Assembly: GCA_000697335.1 (NCBI GenBank)
Contig: JNEM01014023.1
Coordinates: forward strand, 1-19,084
Origin: Conidiobolus incongruus B7586
Lineage: Eukaryota; Entomophthoromycota; Entomophthoromycetes; Entomophthorales; Conidiobolaceae
Reading direction: 5' to 3'
Length of the DNA: 19,084 bases
In this document: positions 1-10,904 of the stretch, one piece after another
How positions within the stretch are numbered: the stretch's first letter is position 1
How the letters are laid out: the number at the start of each line of letters is the position of its first letter
Translations under genes and position numbers: made by a program
The notes under the pieces: model-generated
Told to the model about the DNA's origin: nothing
What the model saw: only the letters and a program-made list of their open reading frames with translations
Database searches by the model: none

Positions 1-1740
1 CTATATATTATAATTTAATATTATATATATATATAATTTTTATAATTATTAATTTAATATTTATGAAATTCTTTAGATAAAATAAAAATTATCTTTTAAT
101 ATATTTCTTTACTATATTTATAATCAAAAAATAATAGTTAAAATTAGTTTTATAAATATTCACAAGTTTTAAATAGCTTTTATTATAAATTTAAAATAAT
201 TTACTTTGTAATAAAATTACGACTTATATAATATTTTATTACCATAAGTCATTTATATATTTTAAATAATTTTAGAAGATTTATGGTTAAGCTTTATTAA
301 TACTAAAATATAATATTCTTGATGATTATTATTTGATTTAAATATAATTCAAGAATATATTTGAAAAGATAATTTTTTAATCAAATAGCTATTATATATA
401 TATATATATATAATTCAAAGTTATTTATTTTCTTATTTATTTTATATATATATATTTTTTATTTGAAATTAGAAATTAAAAAATTTTCTATTGTTTCAAA
501 TTTAAAATGATAATAATTCAGAAATTATAAATAAAAAGATATCATATTTCAAAATTAATTAGACTTATAAAAATTTTTCTTGAACTTATATATTTCAATT
601 ATCATTTTTGTTCAAAAACTATATAAATTTATAATCAACTAATTGATTAGTATAAAAAATTATGATATTAATGCTATATTGATATAATGCTATTATGGTA
701 AAAAATATATAGAAATATTAATTTATAAAGTTATTAGAAATTAATAACTTTATAAAATTCAAATATATTTTATTTTCTTAAACCTATTAAAAATATTAAT
801 TTTTAAAGTTTTCCCAATATACTTTAACCAGCTTAAAATATTATACAAAATATATAAAAAGATATGTTTATTTAGAAGATAATATATATATACTAAATAT
901 TTGGTTAATATGAGTTTGATTAATAATAATAAATCAATTGCCAATATATTATATTCAAGTATATATCTAATATTTTGTTTAATTGCTCCATTTGTCAATT
1001 ACTTAACCATTATTAATATATATTACTTAAATCTTCTTTTATAGCTTCATATGATTATTAAATTTTATCTTATCAAATCAAATAAACAAATTGTGTGAAT
1101 AAACTTTTATAATATCATCCTAACAAATTTAATAAATCTAGTAGACATAATAATGGATTGTGAGAGACTAGTAAATTTTGGATTAAATATATATATATAA
1201 ATCATTAATTTAATAATATAGGAAAATATCAAATTGATATATTGTTTAGATGTTTGAATCATGTGTAATAATTAATATTATTTAATTATCAAATTTGAAA
1301 ATATTGAAAATATTGAGTGAAAAACAGCGAATAAAATAATAAAATGTTTAAAAATATACAAAAATATAAAGATAATTTTTAATTAATGATTTAAAGTTCA
1401 GTTACTAATTTTATTCAACTAAGTTTACTATGTTATTCATACGTAATAAAAATCTAAAAATTAAATATAACTGATTAGTGAGCATTTATGAATCGATATT
1501 AATTCAAAATCAATTTATTTATCAATTAACATATATTCAATTTACTATGAAGTAGAGTATAATAATTCTTGTTGAGATCATCTGTTAATAATTTAAATTC
1601 GATCATTAAAATTTTTAAAAAAGTAAGGTAAAATTAAAAGGAATAATTATAACCAAATTTCATAGAAAATGGATAATTATAAATAATAAAATTAAAAGAA
1701 ATATTAAAAATTCAATTTGTGATAATTGTTAGATCTGTTA
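1..1740. other. AT-rich gene-free spacer
   Basis: I see no gene here. The open stretches on either strand, the longest being a 79-codon frame near 759-998 on the minus strand, have the low-complexity Ile/Leu/Tyr/Asn/Lys content expected when spacer this AT-rich is translated. No domain-like motif, tRNA or rRNA could be recognised. A run of TA repeats lies at 393-412. Confidence 0.7.
393..412. repeat. (TA)n microsatellite
   Basis: About ten TA units in an unbroken run within AT-rich spacer. Shorter TA runs occur elsewhere in the window, so this one is not distinctive. Confidence 0.8.
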
Positions 1741-2106
1741 TGATCCAATTTTTTTCCGTTGGATAATATTGATAAAACTGAAGTTTGTGCTGAATAGAGG
1801 GTGGCTAATTGATTATTTTTGAATAATTTACCAATTATCGAATTTTTCAAGGTTTTATTATGCGGTGATTGGTTGAAAATTAAACCATTTAGAGTGAAAT
1901 TTTTACCACACAGTTGATTGTGTTACTTATACCCACAATTCAATTTAATCAGTTGAAATATCATAAAGGATAATATTATTCATATTATGAAATTTTAGTT
2001 GAATATTATATCATCATCATCGTATGTAATTGTTATTAATGTTAGAAATAATACTAATTCACTTTGGTTAATAGTCATTTTTTCAGTTTAATATAATATA
2101 TACACA
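1741..2106 (+). promoter_or_regulatory. Putative NAP1 promoter and 5' UTR
   Basis: This stretch just upstream of the NAP1 start is visibly less AT-biased than the DNA to its left. It contains an ATTGG word (inverted CCAAT box) at 1868-1872, a small palindrome at 1908-1923 (ACACA, six bases, TGTGT) and a TATAATATATA-like run at about 2090-2101, close to the ATG. The start context is ACACAATGG, with A at -3 and G at +4, which suits efficient initiation. No transcription start can be fixed from sequence alone, and the assignment of each word as a functional site is inference. Confidence 0.4.
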
Positions 2107-3430
2107 ATGGAAGGTATTATTTATCAATTATCACCAATATTCAGCCAAATAAATCTTCATTATGTAGACAATAGATTCGGAGTTATCCCAGTTGCTAACA
2201 CTTTGGAAGCTTTACCTACTACTGTTTTAAAGAGAGTTTATGGTCTTAAGGGGGTCCAAGTATATATACTACATTTTGATTTTTTTTTTTCAATCATTAA
2301 CTTGCCTGCATAGACTCAACACACTGAGTTGGAAAAGAAATTCCAGGCCGAAATTCACGAATTAGAAAAGAAGTATAACGCTCTCTATGCTCCCCTCTAT
2401 GAAAAGAGGCTTCAAATCATTTCCGGTGCTTCTGAACCCGATGTTTCCGATATTGAAGCTGGTAAAAAAGCTGTTGAAGCTGATCAATTAGTATGTATTG
2501 AATTGAGATGTATTTCATCCGATATTAACTAACATGTTTGATATAGTTGCCTACTAAGGATCCCTTGACTGAAGGAGAAGATATTGTCGGTATGTAGTAT
2601 AGTCTCATGTTGATCAGTAGCATATATTTATTGATGATATTAGGTATTCCTGAATTCTGGTTGATTGCCTTAAAGAACAACCAAATCATTGAAGGTGGCA
2701 TTACTGATAAAGATGCTGAAGCCTTAAAATTCCTTACCGATATCAAAGTTGATTACATTGACGCCGCCAAATTCCGCCTTGACTTCCACTTTGCTGAAAA
2801 CCCCTTCTTCACCAATTCCGTCTTGAGCAAGACTTTCATCTACCAAGAATCTCCCATCAGCGGTGCCCACATTCCCTCCCAAGCCGAAGGCACCACTATT
2901 GAATGGAAAGAAGGCCAAAATCTTACCGTAGAAATCAAGTCCAAGAAGCAACGCCATAAGGAAACTAACAAGACCCGCGTTGTCAAGAAAACTGTTCCTG
3001 CCGAAACCTTCTTCAACTTTTTCACTTCCCGCAAGGTCTCTGAAGAAGACGACGAAGAAGATGAAGATGTTTATGACTTCTTAGAACTCGATTTCGAAAT
3101 TGGTGAAGAAATCAAGGATAAGATTATCCCCCACGCCATTGACTGGTTTACTGGTAAAGCCAGTGAATTAGAGGGTCTTGAATATGGTGACGATGATGAA
3201 GTAAGTAGCATATTAAAATATAAAATATAGGTGAATGACCAGTTATTTTAGTTCGACTATGAAGGTGATGAATATGCTTACCAATCCACAGATGACGATG
3301 ATGAAGATGACGAAGAAGATGAAGAGGCTACTGTAGGTAACATTTCTAATTGCTCATAAGACTCCATGCTAACTAATTTCAATAGCTTAAAACCCAACGT
3401 GAACAAGCTCCTGAATGCAAACAACAATAG
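2107..3430 (+). CDS. NAP1: Nucleosome assembly protein 1 (NAP1), histone chaperone, seven exons
   Basis: NAP1-family histone chaperone that binds H2A-H2B and H3-H4 and shuttles between cytoplasm and nucleus. Exons: 2107-2113, 2192-2259, 2314-2490, 2547-2589, 2644-3200, 3252-3332 and 3386-3430 (978 bases, 325 aa). Introns 2-6 are 51-56 bases with GTATAT, GTATGT, GTATGT, GTAAGT and GTAGGT donors and TAG acceptors. Visible landmarks: LEALPTTVLKRVYGLKGVQ (residues 7-25), the long dimerisation helix with ELEKKYNALYAPLYEKR (about 41-57), GIPEFWLIALKN (99-110), a Lys/Arg-rich nuclear-signal-like stretch (about 198-215) followed by FFNFF, an acidic Asp/Glu tail (about 285-309), and a C-terminal CKQQ CaaX box as in animal NAP1 proteins. 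It is shorter than yeast or human NAP1 (about 390-420 aa), because the acidic N-terminus is missing. Codons ending in C are frequent, which suggests high expression. Exon 1 is the weakest part of the model: retaining the 78-base intron 2114-2191 would keep the frame open and add 26 residues, and a later AG at 2208-2209 is also in frame. Confidence 0.95.
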
Positions 3431-3456
3431 ATTTTATTTGAATTAATATTAAATTG

Positions 3457-3462
3457 AATAAA
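3457..3462 (+). terminator. NAP1 poly(A) signal (AATAAA)
   Basis: AATAAA 27 bases after the NAP1 stop codon, followed by a T/GT-rich stretch (TATCTTTTGTGA) that could be the downstream element. Its position is typical of a fungal 3' end. The intergenic space is short, so the two convergent transcripts probably have short or overlapping 3' UTRs. Confidence 0.5.
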
Positions 3463-3696
3463 CTCTACTATCTTTTGTGATTAATTTTATTCGATTTAAT
3501 TTGATATTAAAACTGACATATTAATTAATGATTTAATTACTATATAAATTCCAATTTATGATATTTACACAATATCTGTTATTTAATTAAATATGTACAT
3601 CGATTATTTTGAATTATATGAAATAGACTTTGATTTTAAATATTAAAATTAATAGTTATAAATACAATTTAATCTAATTAATAAATGAATAATAAA

Positions 3697-3702
3697 TTTA
3701 TT
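3697..3702 (-). terminator. Decarboxylase poly(A) signal (AATAAA on minus strand)
   Basis: TTTATT on the plus strand reads AATAAA on the minus strand, 11 bases past the decarboxylase stop. In DNA this AT-rich the hexamer is expected often by chance, so position is the only support. Confidence 0.35.
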
Positions 3703-3713
3703 ATTAAAATAGA

Positions 3714-5490
3714 TTAGTTATTATTAAATAATTTTTGACCTATTCTATGAATTTCAGCTATTAATTGATCTATACTCTGTTGAGAGGTTTTAGGATGATT
3801 AAATACCATTCTAAAAAATTGAGGTATTGATTCATTCGTGTCATTCATTACATCATATACTTGTAATGGAGAATAGTCTACCATTATCTGTCCTTCTGAT
3901 TTCATAGTATTAATAATTGATTTTGTAATATTGGCATATTCTTTAGGAATTTTTGGAATTGATTGGTTATCGATCAATATAGTTTCAGTTGGATGAGTAT
4001 TGTTATGGACTAAGGGCAAATAATAGAAACACACATTTAAGCTTGTACTAGGTAATAATAATTTGAAATTGGGATGTTGAGTAACTCTAGATTGAAAGTA
4101 TTGAGCACAAGCTAAAGCATGGTCAACTCTTTTAGTAAATCCTTCAGATCCTAAATATCGCCAGGTTAAAAACATTTTAAAGCCATCAGGGCGTCTACCA
4201 CATCCCACTGTACCATCTGCTAAATCCATATTGGTATATAACCAGCTACAATCATTAGAGTAGTCGGATTCTAAATTTATATTATTACTATTATTATGGA
4301 ATAGATAATCGGCATCTAATGTATGTGCTTGGTTCAAAAGCAGTCTATCTTGTAAGAGTAAATAAGAGCATTGGATAGGTACTCCCAACAGTTTGTGTGG
4401 GTTAATTGTGAAAGAATCTGATAAATGTGCATTGTTGAGTAAATGACGATGTGTTTTAGAAAAAATAAGAGACCCTCCCCAGCTTCCATCGACGTGAAAC
4501 CAAATATTATACTTTTTACAAATAGTAGATATGGAACCAAAATCATCAAATGCACCTAAAACTGTAGATCCAGCACTTGAATTAACAAAAAAAGGAATTT
4601 CACCAGCATCAATACTCTTTTGTATCATCAATTCTAATTGATCAGTCATCATAGAACCATCAACGTGACAAGGTACTTTATAAACTCTTTTCAATCCTAT
4701 ACCCAAGCTAATAGCTGCTTTGTCAATTGAATAATGTCCATGCTGAGGTGTGAATACTGACAGTTTTTCGCCATTGTACCCGTTGAATTTAATAGTAGGA
4801 AATCTCAAGTTTCTAGCTAATGACATAGCCATGAAGTTTGATTGAGAACCGCCTGGAAAGGTTAAGCCTCCGCGATTTGGGGTGGTGTAGCCTACTAAAT
4901 TGGCTAATTCATAGCCTGCAGCTAGTTCCATTTGGATCAGGCATGGCGACACGTGGTAAACGTGGGATGTACCATTGAGAACACCTAGGATTAATTCACT
5001 GATCACACCTAAGAATTAATTAAGATTTAATTCTTTAATCATCAGGAGTACAAATTACCAATAGGAGTTGTTGAGGAGTATAATTTATCACAAAAATTAG
5101 GACTCCAGCTATTGACACTATGCTCCAATACAGTATCCAGCAAATGCATAACACCTAATTTAATTTAATATTATAATTAATCATTTGAATTAATTTATAT
5201 TTACCTTCAGCACCTTCTCCTTGGGTATTTAAACTTAAATTTATTTTTTTAGATAATAATTTTTTGTCAATAGGATTGATAGCTGGACAGTTATCTTTAA
5301 TCCCTCTACTAATGACTATAAAAATGTTAAAAATTTAATTCAAAATAATAATAATTTAAATATAATTATTACAATCTTTCAACTTAAATTTAACTAATTC
5401 TAATAATTGAATAAACTCTTCATCAGAATTCAAGTTTTGAAAATTATTAGAATTTAATATAGATTTAAATAATTCAGGTTCTGTAACCAT
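3714..5490 (-). CDS. Group II PLP-dependent decarboxylase, glutamate / cysteine-sulfinate decarboxylase type
   Basis: Cytosolic PLP enzyme removing the alpha-carboxyl of an acidic amino acid. Substrate cannot be fixed: glutamate to GABA, aspartate to beta-alanine or cysteine sulfinate to hypotaurine. Exons, in coding order: 5490-5373, 5315-5205, 5154-5059 and 5008-3714 (1620 bases, 539 aa). Introns are 57, 50 and 50 bases with GTAATA, GTAAAT, GTAATT donors and TAG acceptors; all three interrupt a codon after its first base. The ATG at 5490 is the first after an in-frame stop. Landmarks: GVMHLLDTVLEHSVNSWSP (about 77-95), PGGSQSN (160-166), FTPQHGHYS with the His expected to stack on PLP (about H200), FVNSSAGSTVLGAFD (about 249-263), HVDGSWGG with the PLP-pyridine Asp (D282), and NPHK with the Schiff-base Lys (K314). 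GCGRRPDGFK and FFRMVFNHP near the C-terminus match animal GAD/CSAD more than bacterial GadB. The length is normal for the family and no key residue is missing. It is convergent with NAP1. Confidence 0.92.
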
Positions 5491-5850
5491 TTTAATTGTT
5501 ATTTTAAAAATAATTAAAATTAATAAAATTTTATAATTTTATATATTATATTGTTATTATTAAATTAAAGGAATAAAATATTTGCTTAAATTAATGGCAT
5601 ATTTAACCTAGTATACTAAAATAATTTAAATCAAAATTTATGGGAATTTAAATGAAATTATCGGGATTTAATGATATTTACGGGATTTTAAGGGTAATTG
5701 AGGCTTGTAAATTGTCAAAATTTAGGAAGAATTGATGAGAATTGTTTGGCATTAATATCGTATTAGTAATTAATAAAACAAATCTTTTTTTGACAATTGG
5801 CAATTTATGTCGTTTAAAGAAATAGTATACTTCTGAATGATATTATTATT
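5491..5850 (-). promoter_or_regulatory. Putative decarboxylase promoter with three GGGATTTAA-like repeats
   Basis: Upstream of the decarboxylase start, a very AT-rich stretch (about 5500-5560) holds many TATA-like words. Beyond it, three related words GGGAATTTAA, GGGATTTAA and GGGATTTTAA begin at 5642, 5663 and 5682, so they are spaced 21 and 19 bases apart, about two DNA turns. They lie 150-200 bases from the ATG and stand out because G triplets are rare in this DNA. I infer a binding-site cluster; no known factor is assigned. Confidence 0.4.
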
Positions 5851-6968
5851 CGATTTTAATGAATTTATTCCACTCTAATTTTCAATTCTTTTTTATGTAT
5901 ATATTTAAATTTTATATCAATACTCCATCATTTAGTCTATTCTGCAAACGGTATTACCATTTTTTTGCACAAAATTCTCAATTAATTTCAAATCAATTTT
6001 GTAATTTATTCATGAAAATAAAACAAATAATGAAATTAGGTATATATATACATATCTATTAATTATAATTTATTATCAATTAGATTATTTACATATTACA
6101 AAAAATCCAAATACTCAAATGAATATCTAAATGATAATATTTATATAATAATATCTATCCTTTGAAAAATATTAATACTTTTTATAAAATGACTTATATA
6201 ATAATTAAAAGAAAATATAATATAAAAATTTAATTTTAATTTTATTTATTAAATAATTGTAGCTGTTAAATTTAATTTATTCTTTTACTATTATATACAT
6301 GATTATAAATAAAATTAATTCCATTAAATTTTCTAAATTTGAATATAGTTCTAAGATATAAAGATAGTAATATATACTGAATATTGGATTAAGATAATAT
6401 ATACATATATTGTTATTTATAAATTTATTGGAATCCATGATTAAAAATATTAAATAAATTAATAATAAAATATTTATACTTGGGGTCAATTTTTAAACTA
6501 TTAAAAAATAAAATTGATTTTGATATATATAATCCAATATACTGAGCGATTTTATATACTAATGGTATCAATTTCTAATAATTCTATTATATATAAATGA
6601 TTTAATATCTGATTCATGGTGAAAAATTTTATAAAATATTTTGTTTAATATGATATCCAATCGTTAAAGTTGACAATAATATATTTTGCTAACTATGAAT
6701 ATTAGTAATATGTAATTTTTATCAATAAAAGAGATAATATTAGTTACTATAAGTTATTTTTCCTAGAATAGGAATTACCAAATAATAAGATATTGATATA
6801 TACTCAGGATATCTAGATCTTAATTACACAAATATATTTTCTTCAAGATTAATCTATATTCTCAATACAGAGTTATATGCAAATTTTTACTGGAATCCAG
6901 GCATATAATTTATGCTTTTTTAACATATAAGAGATAGAATATTATCTTTTATTCTAATTAATATACAG
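5851..6968. other. AT-rich gene-free spacer
   Basis: No supportable gene. Open frames of 67-70 codons (5859-6062 plus strand, 6277-6489 minus strand) consist of Phe/Ile/Tyr/Asn-rich sequence without motifs and are within the length expected by chance at this composition. No RNA gene or repeat recognised. Confidence 0.65.
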
Positions 6969-7773
6969 AGATTTCAAGTCTGCTTGTCAAACTAACAATT
7001 CCGCATACCCCATTTTTGTACTGATCAACATAGTTTTGAATAATCTTGAACAAGGTATTTTTCCTAATTTAACTTTTTTTGTGAATTTATAATCAAAAAA
7101 ATTAATGAATATTGGAATGAGAAAATAATAATGAAATCATATTAATGTTTTAAAATCTAAATTAATATTTTATAATACGTATTAATACTTTAATCCAAAG
7201 AAATAAATTATTATTTAAGGAATTTTTTTCATTCTTATTGATTGTATAATAAATAAACTTTGATTTTCATATATAACCAATTGAAAAATTTTCAGCTTAA
7301 AAATGACAATAATCATGAATCAAGATTAATTAGTAATTAATCATATAAACTGATGAATACAAAAGCTCGGATGTATTTAGTTAAATAAGTCGGAATAGTT
7401 AGATGTCTGATGAAACAAGTAAACTAAACTGAAAATTTCACTATGGCAACTAAATATAGTTAACTAGATAATCAATTTTAATATATCCCATATCACCAAT
7501 ATTTTTCAAAGTTAATCCAATTTAATCTATTTCCAATTTCACCGTTTCAAAATTTAACTTTGTTCAATTGGTAATAATATTAATATTTAAGGTTTTTTTA
7601 TTATTAAATATTACTAATTTTATATAAAATTCCCAAAAAAAAATTAATCAGTGTTTTGTTTGTGTTAAATAGTATTGATCGTTAACCAAACAGCTTTTCT
7701 TAAGAGGCTTTTTGAATGCCAAGATTCTTTCAATCCGACCGAAGGCAACCCCCGCATCAATTCAGATATATGA
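6969..7773 (+). other. Two coding-like islands, possible exons of an unrecognised gene
   Basis: Two short stretches are much richer in C and G than their surroundings and are flanked by splice-like signals. Island 1 (6969-7054) follows ATATACAG, encodes a peptide with SACQTNNSAYPIFVLINIVL and ends before GTATTT. Island 2 (7694-7773) follows CGTTAACCAAACAG, which looks like a branch point plus acceptor, and encodes LKRLFECQDSFNP and GNPRINSDI, then TGA. The phases agree: island 1 ends with one codon base and island 2 starts with two. The implied intron of 639 bases is over ten times the usual length here, so exons may be missing, or this may be a decayed gene. Island 2 also has a second open frame ending at a GTAAAC donor. 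No start codon or product could be assigned. Confidence 0.3.
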
Positions 7774-10700
7774 AGTAAACTTAACATATCTACCATTCAT
7801 TTATAAATGTTCATTGTTTCTAAATATCATAAATATAACTTTAAAGTAAATATTTAAGCCAGGGTTTGTTTTATATTGATGTTTTTAAATCAGGTTAGTG
7901 ATTATAATTTATAATCCTTTAAAGAATCAATATAACATTGGAACAGGTGTGTTTAATATAATTAAATATATGGCCTATTTGATATTACAATATTATTAAG
8001 TATATAATTCTGAATTTTAAACTATTTATTACACATACAGCTTAATATCTAAACAATTAAGCTCATAGTATAATTTAAAACAATATTTATATTGATAATA
8101 ATATATAATCGCTACACGCATACTAGCTCCCAGTGCTTTTCTAGTATATATATTATAGTTATAATAATGTAGAAATGTGTGCTAAAATATAAAAATTTAG
8201 AAATTCAAATTGCATTGTTTTCAAATAATCAACTCTTATTTGAATATCCTAGATATAGTATGATGTTCGGTAATAGTTAACAAATTATTATTTCAACATA
8301 TACTCAAATTAGTTAAATATATCGTCATTTTATGAAAATTACTATGTTTAGTATTATTCGAAAGTCAAATTTTGTTTTGATAATACAGTTTACCAAAATT
8401 ACCTGAATTGATTCTAGTCTGAATATCCAAACTACAATCTATTTTTTCATTATTTTGAACTCAAATCAGCTTGCATCAACTATTATTTTAAATTGGGTTT
8501 ATTATAGAGCTATATTTAATTATATATATTTCAATTGTTTTAATAATCAATATTTATACATATTGTTAAATATACCGAAGAACTTAATGCTCCTTCATGC
8601 AATTAAATATTTATTGAATATAGTATAAGGATCTAGTAATCAATTCGGCAATTTTTATTTATACTTATATATTGCTCAATTTCCAATATTCAATATAGTA
8701 ATTCCAATCTATAAAACCAATACCCTCTTGATATATATGAATAGTTATAGATTTGAATCCAATTTCACTAACATTCGGCTGTTTAACTATCTGTTAATTT
8801 TAATTAAAATTAAAGATTATTTTCCATTACCCTATTTATCTTAAATAATGGTTCGATTATAATAATTATAAACTAATGATTTAAATATTATACTTCACTA
8901 AAATAGCTTTTCAATTTTATGAATTAATATTTATTAGGATTATTAATAAATTGATTAACATATTCTTTAATAAAACTATTTTTATGATATAATATTGATA
9001 AGTTTTATTTTTTATTAAAATCTATTTAAATATTGCTATATACTGATTGATTTCAAAAAAAATTATAAAAATTTTTAATATAATATAATTTTTCAATATA
9101 TGAAATAGCCAATTAACAAATACTATTATATTTTATTTAACATAATTAATGTTATAATATCATTTTTATTTCAATTCTTCTAGTAATTTCATGTAGTTAT
9201 CATTTTGATTATAAATGTAATTCTCAATCAATTAATATCTATTATTTTAATAAGCTATAAATCATGAATAAATCTTTAATATGATACTTTTTTCATTTTG
9301 TCTAAATATACTCATATAAAAAACAATATTGAATTTTCTAGTCCTATTTAATATTATAGTTTTAATAACTAGTATACCACATTGAATATTTTATAATGTA
9401 ATCCATAGTTCAATGGTAATTTACCTTGATAAAACTATTAAATATTCTTTTTACATTTTTAATTTTAATCATCAATTATATATTATTTATATCAGGATAT
9501 AATTTTTATCATAATATAATTTCATTGCTTTAAGATAATGCTGTTAATATTGAATAATATAATGACCAAAACAAGTTCTTTTTTATAGGTTAAAAATATT
9601 TTTAATTTCAAATCCTATAGTTTTAATAGTTTGAAATGTTTAATATAAGATATAAATTTTTCACTTGTAAATTTAATTATTTTTGATTTTTAAAAATGAA
9701 ATAACCAAAATATATTACGTGAGAAATATTATATTTAATTTAACTTCAATGATATTTATATTTCATCTTAATATCATCTTTGAATTAAATACACTCAATT
9801 TTAAATGATAATATTTAGTTAATTATCAATATCAATATATTTCCTGTGAATTATAACGAAATATTCGATCTAATTTTCAATTATATGATAAAATCTAAAA
9901 ACCTTTAATTAAAAATACTCACTTTGACATTTTTTGGATAGATTAAGTGTTTATTGAATATGCTAATTATTTTTATCTTTATGTTTTTAGTATAGTGATT
10001 TTTATGTTCAATTAAAAATCTGATTAAATCTCAATATTAGGGTTAGCATTACTAATATGAATTTTACAAAATATTTAATATCTAATACATAATCTAATTA
10101 TTATATATTGCTTATTTTTAACTTTATTAATAAGGATAAAAATACAAACGGAATTTAATAGTATACAATTTATTAAATTACTCTAAAATATAATATGATA
10201 GTTTGATATAAAGTTTCTGATAATATAATAATTTATATAATTTTAAACTTAATTTTTCTAAAATGATTAAATTATCATTTTGGGGATGTAATATAAAGTA
10301 TTTCAAAACAAAATATATGTTGATGAATGTTAATCACAAGAATCGATCTTATTAGTAGTTAAGTCAATATATATTTAAATATATTTAATTACTCTATAGT
10401 AAAAAATAGCTCTTATTCATAAAATTGTCAAATAAATGATTGAAAGTTTCATTATAACAATTGGATATTCTCTAATTATTATTTGTATTATTGAAAACTA
10501 GCGATTAAAATATTAAGCGATATAGGCAGCAGGTATAATTTAATATTTGATATATATTTGAGCTAATATATCTCAATATTATGTTTTATTTATAAATAAT
10601 ACTTCTCAAATATACTTTAATTAATTAATTATTTAAAAAAATATCTAATTTTTATTAAAATGTAATTGAATTCCAATATAGATCATTCAAAATAATAATA

Positions 10701-10904
10701 TTAGACTTAAAAACAAGGTCATGCTATATTATTAGAGTTAATTGTTGATATATCATTTGATTAAATATGAAATTTGCTAATGAAGCAATATAATACTCGG
10801 ATAATGATAATATATTATTAAACAATTTTTGAAAATCATTGATACCCATGATTTATATTTTTGCATCAGATATTATAATTTTGAACTTGAAAAAGGAATA
10901 ATAT
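7774..10904. other. AT-rich gene-free spacer
   Basis: About 3.1 kb with no supportable gene on either strand: stops are frequent in every frame and no protein motif, tRNA or rRNA fold was found. The only local structure noted is the small GC-richer hairpin at 8120-8147. CA and TG dinucleotides are at an ordinary level (15 and 14 counted by eye in 8341-8640), which makes this a useful control for the depleted DNA at the right end. Confidence 0.65.
8120..8147. repeat. Short inverted repeat (7-base arms)
   Basis: ATACTAG at 8120-8126 and CTAGTAT at 8141-8147 form a perfect 7-base inverted repeat around a 14-base loop CTCCCAGTGCTTTT. The loop and the bases just before (CGCTACACGC) are markedly GC-richer than the flanks. 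No function can be assigned; it could be chance or a remnant of a lost element. Confidence 0.4.

Noticed and set aside
759-998. 79-codon minus-strand open frame
   Set aside because: Low-complexity Ile/Leu/Tyr/Lys content, no motif, and a length expected about once by chance in a window of this composition.
2525-3034. Minus-strand open frames over the NAP1 gene
   Set aside because: They are antisense shadows of the large NAP1 exon, whose codon pattern opens the opposite strand.
5859-6489. Open frames of 67-70 codons on either strand
   Set aside because: Phe/Ile/Tyr/Asn-rich translations without motifs, in DNA lacking any coding-like composition.
9400-9475. TCCATAGTTCAATGGTA, which resembles the A-box/D-arm of a tRNA
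   Set aside because: No D-stem partner, anticodon stem, T-arm or closing acceptor strand follows at the right distances.
10037-10046. TTAGGGTTAG, telomere-like repeat
   Set aside because: Fewer than two units and no others nearby; expected by chance, so no sign of a chromosome end or interstitial telomere.
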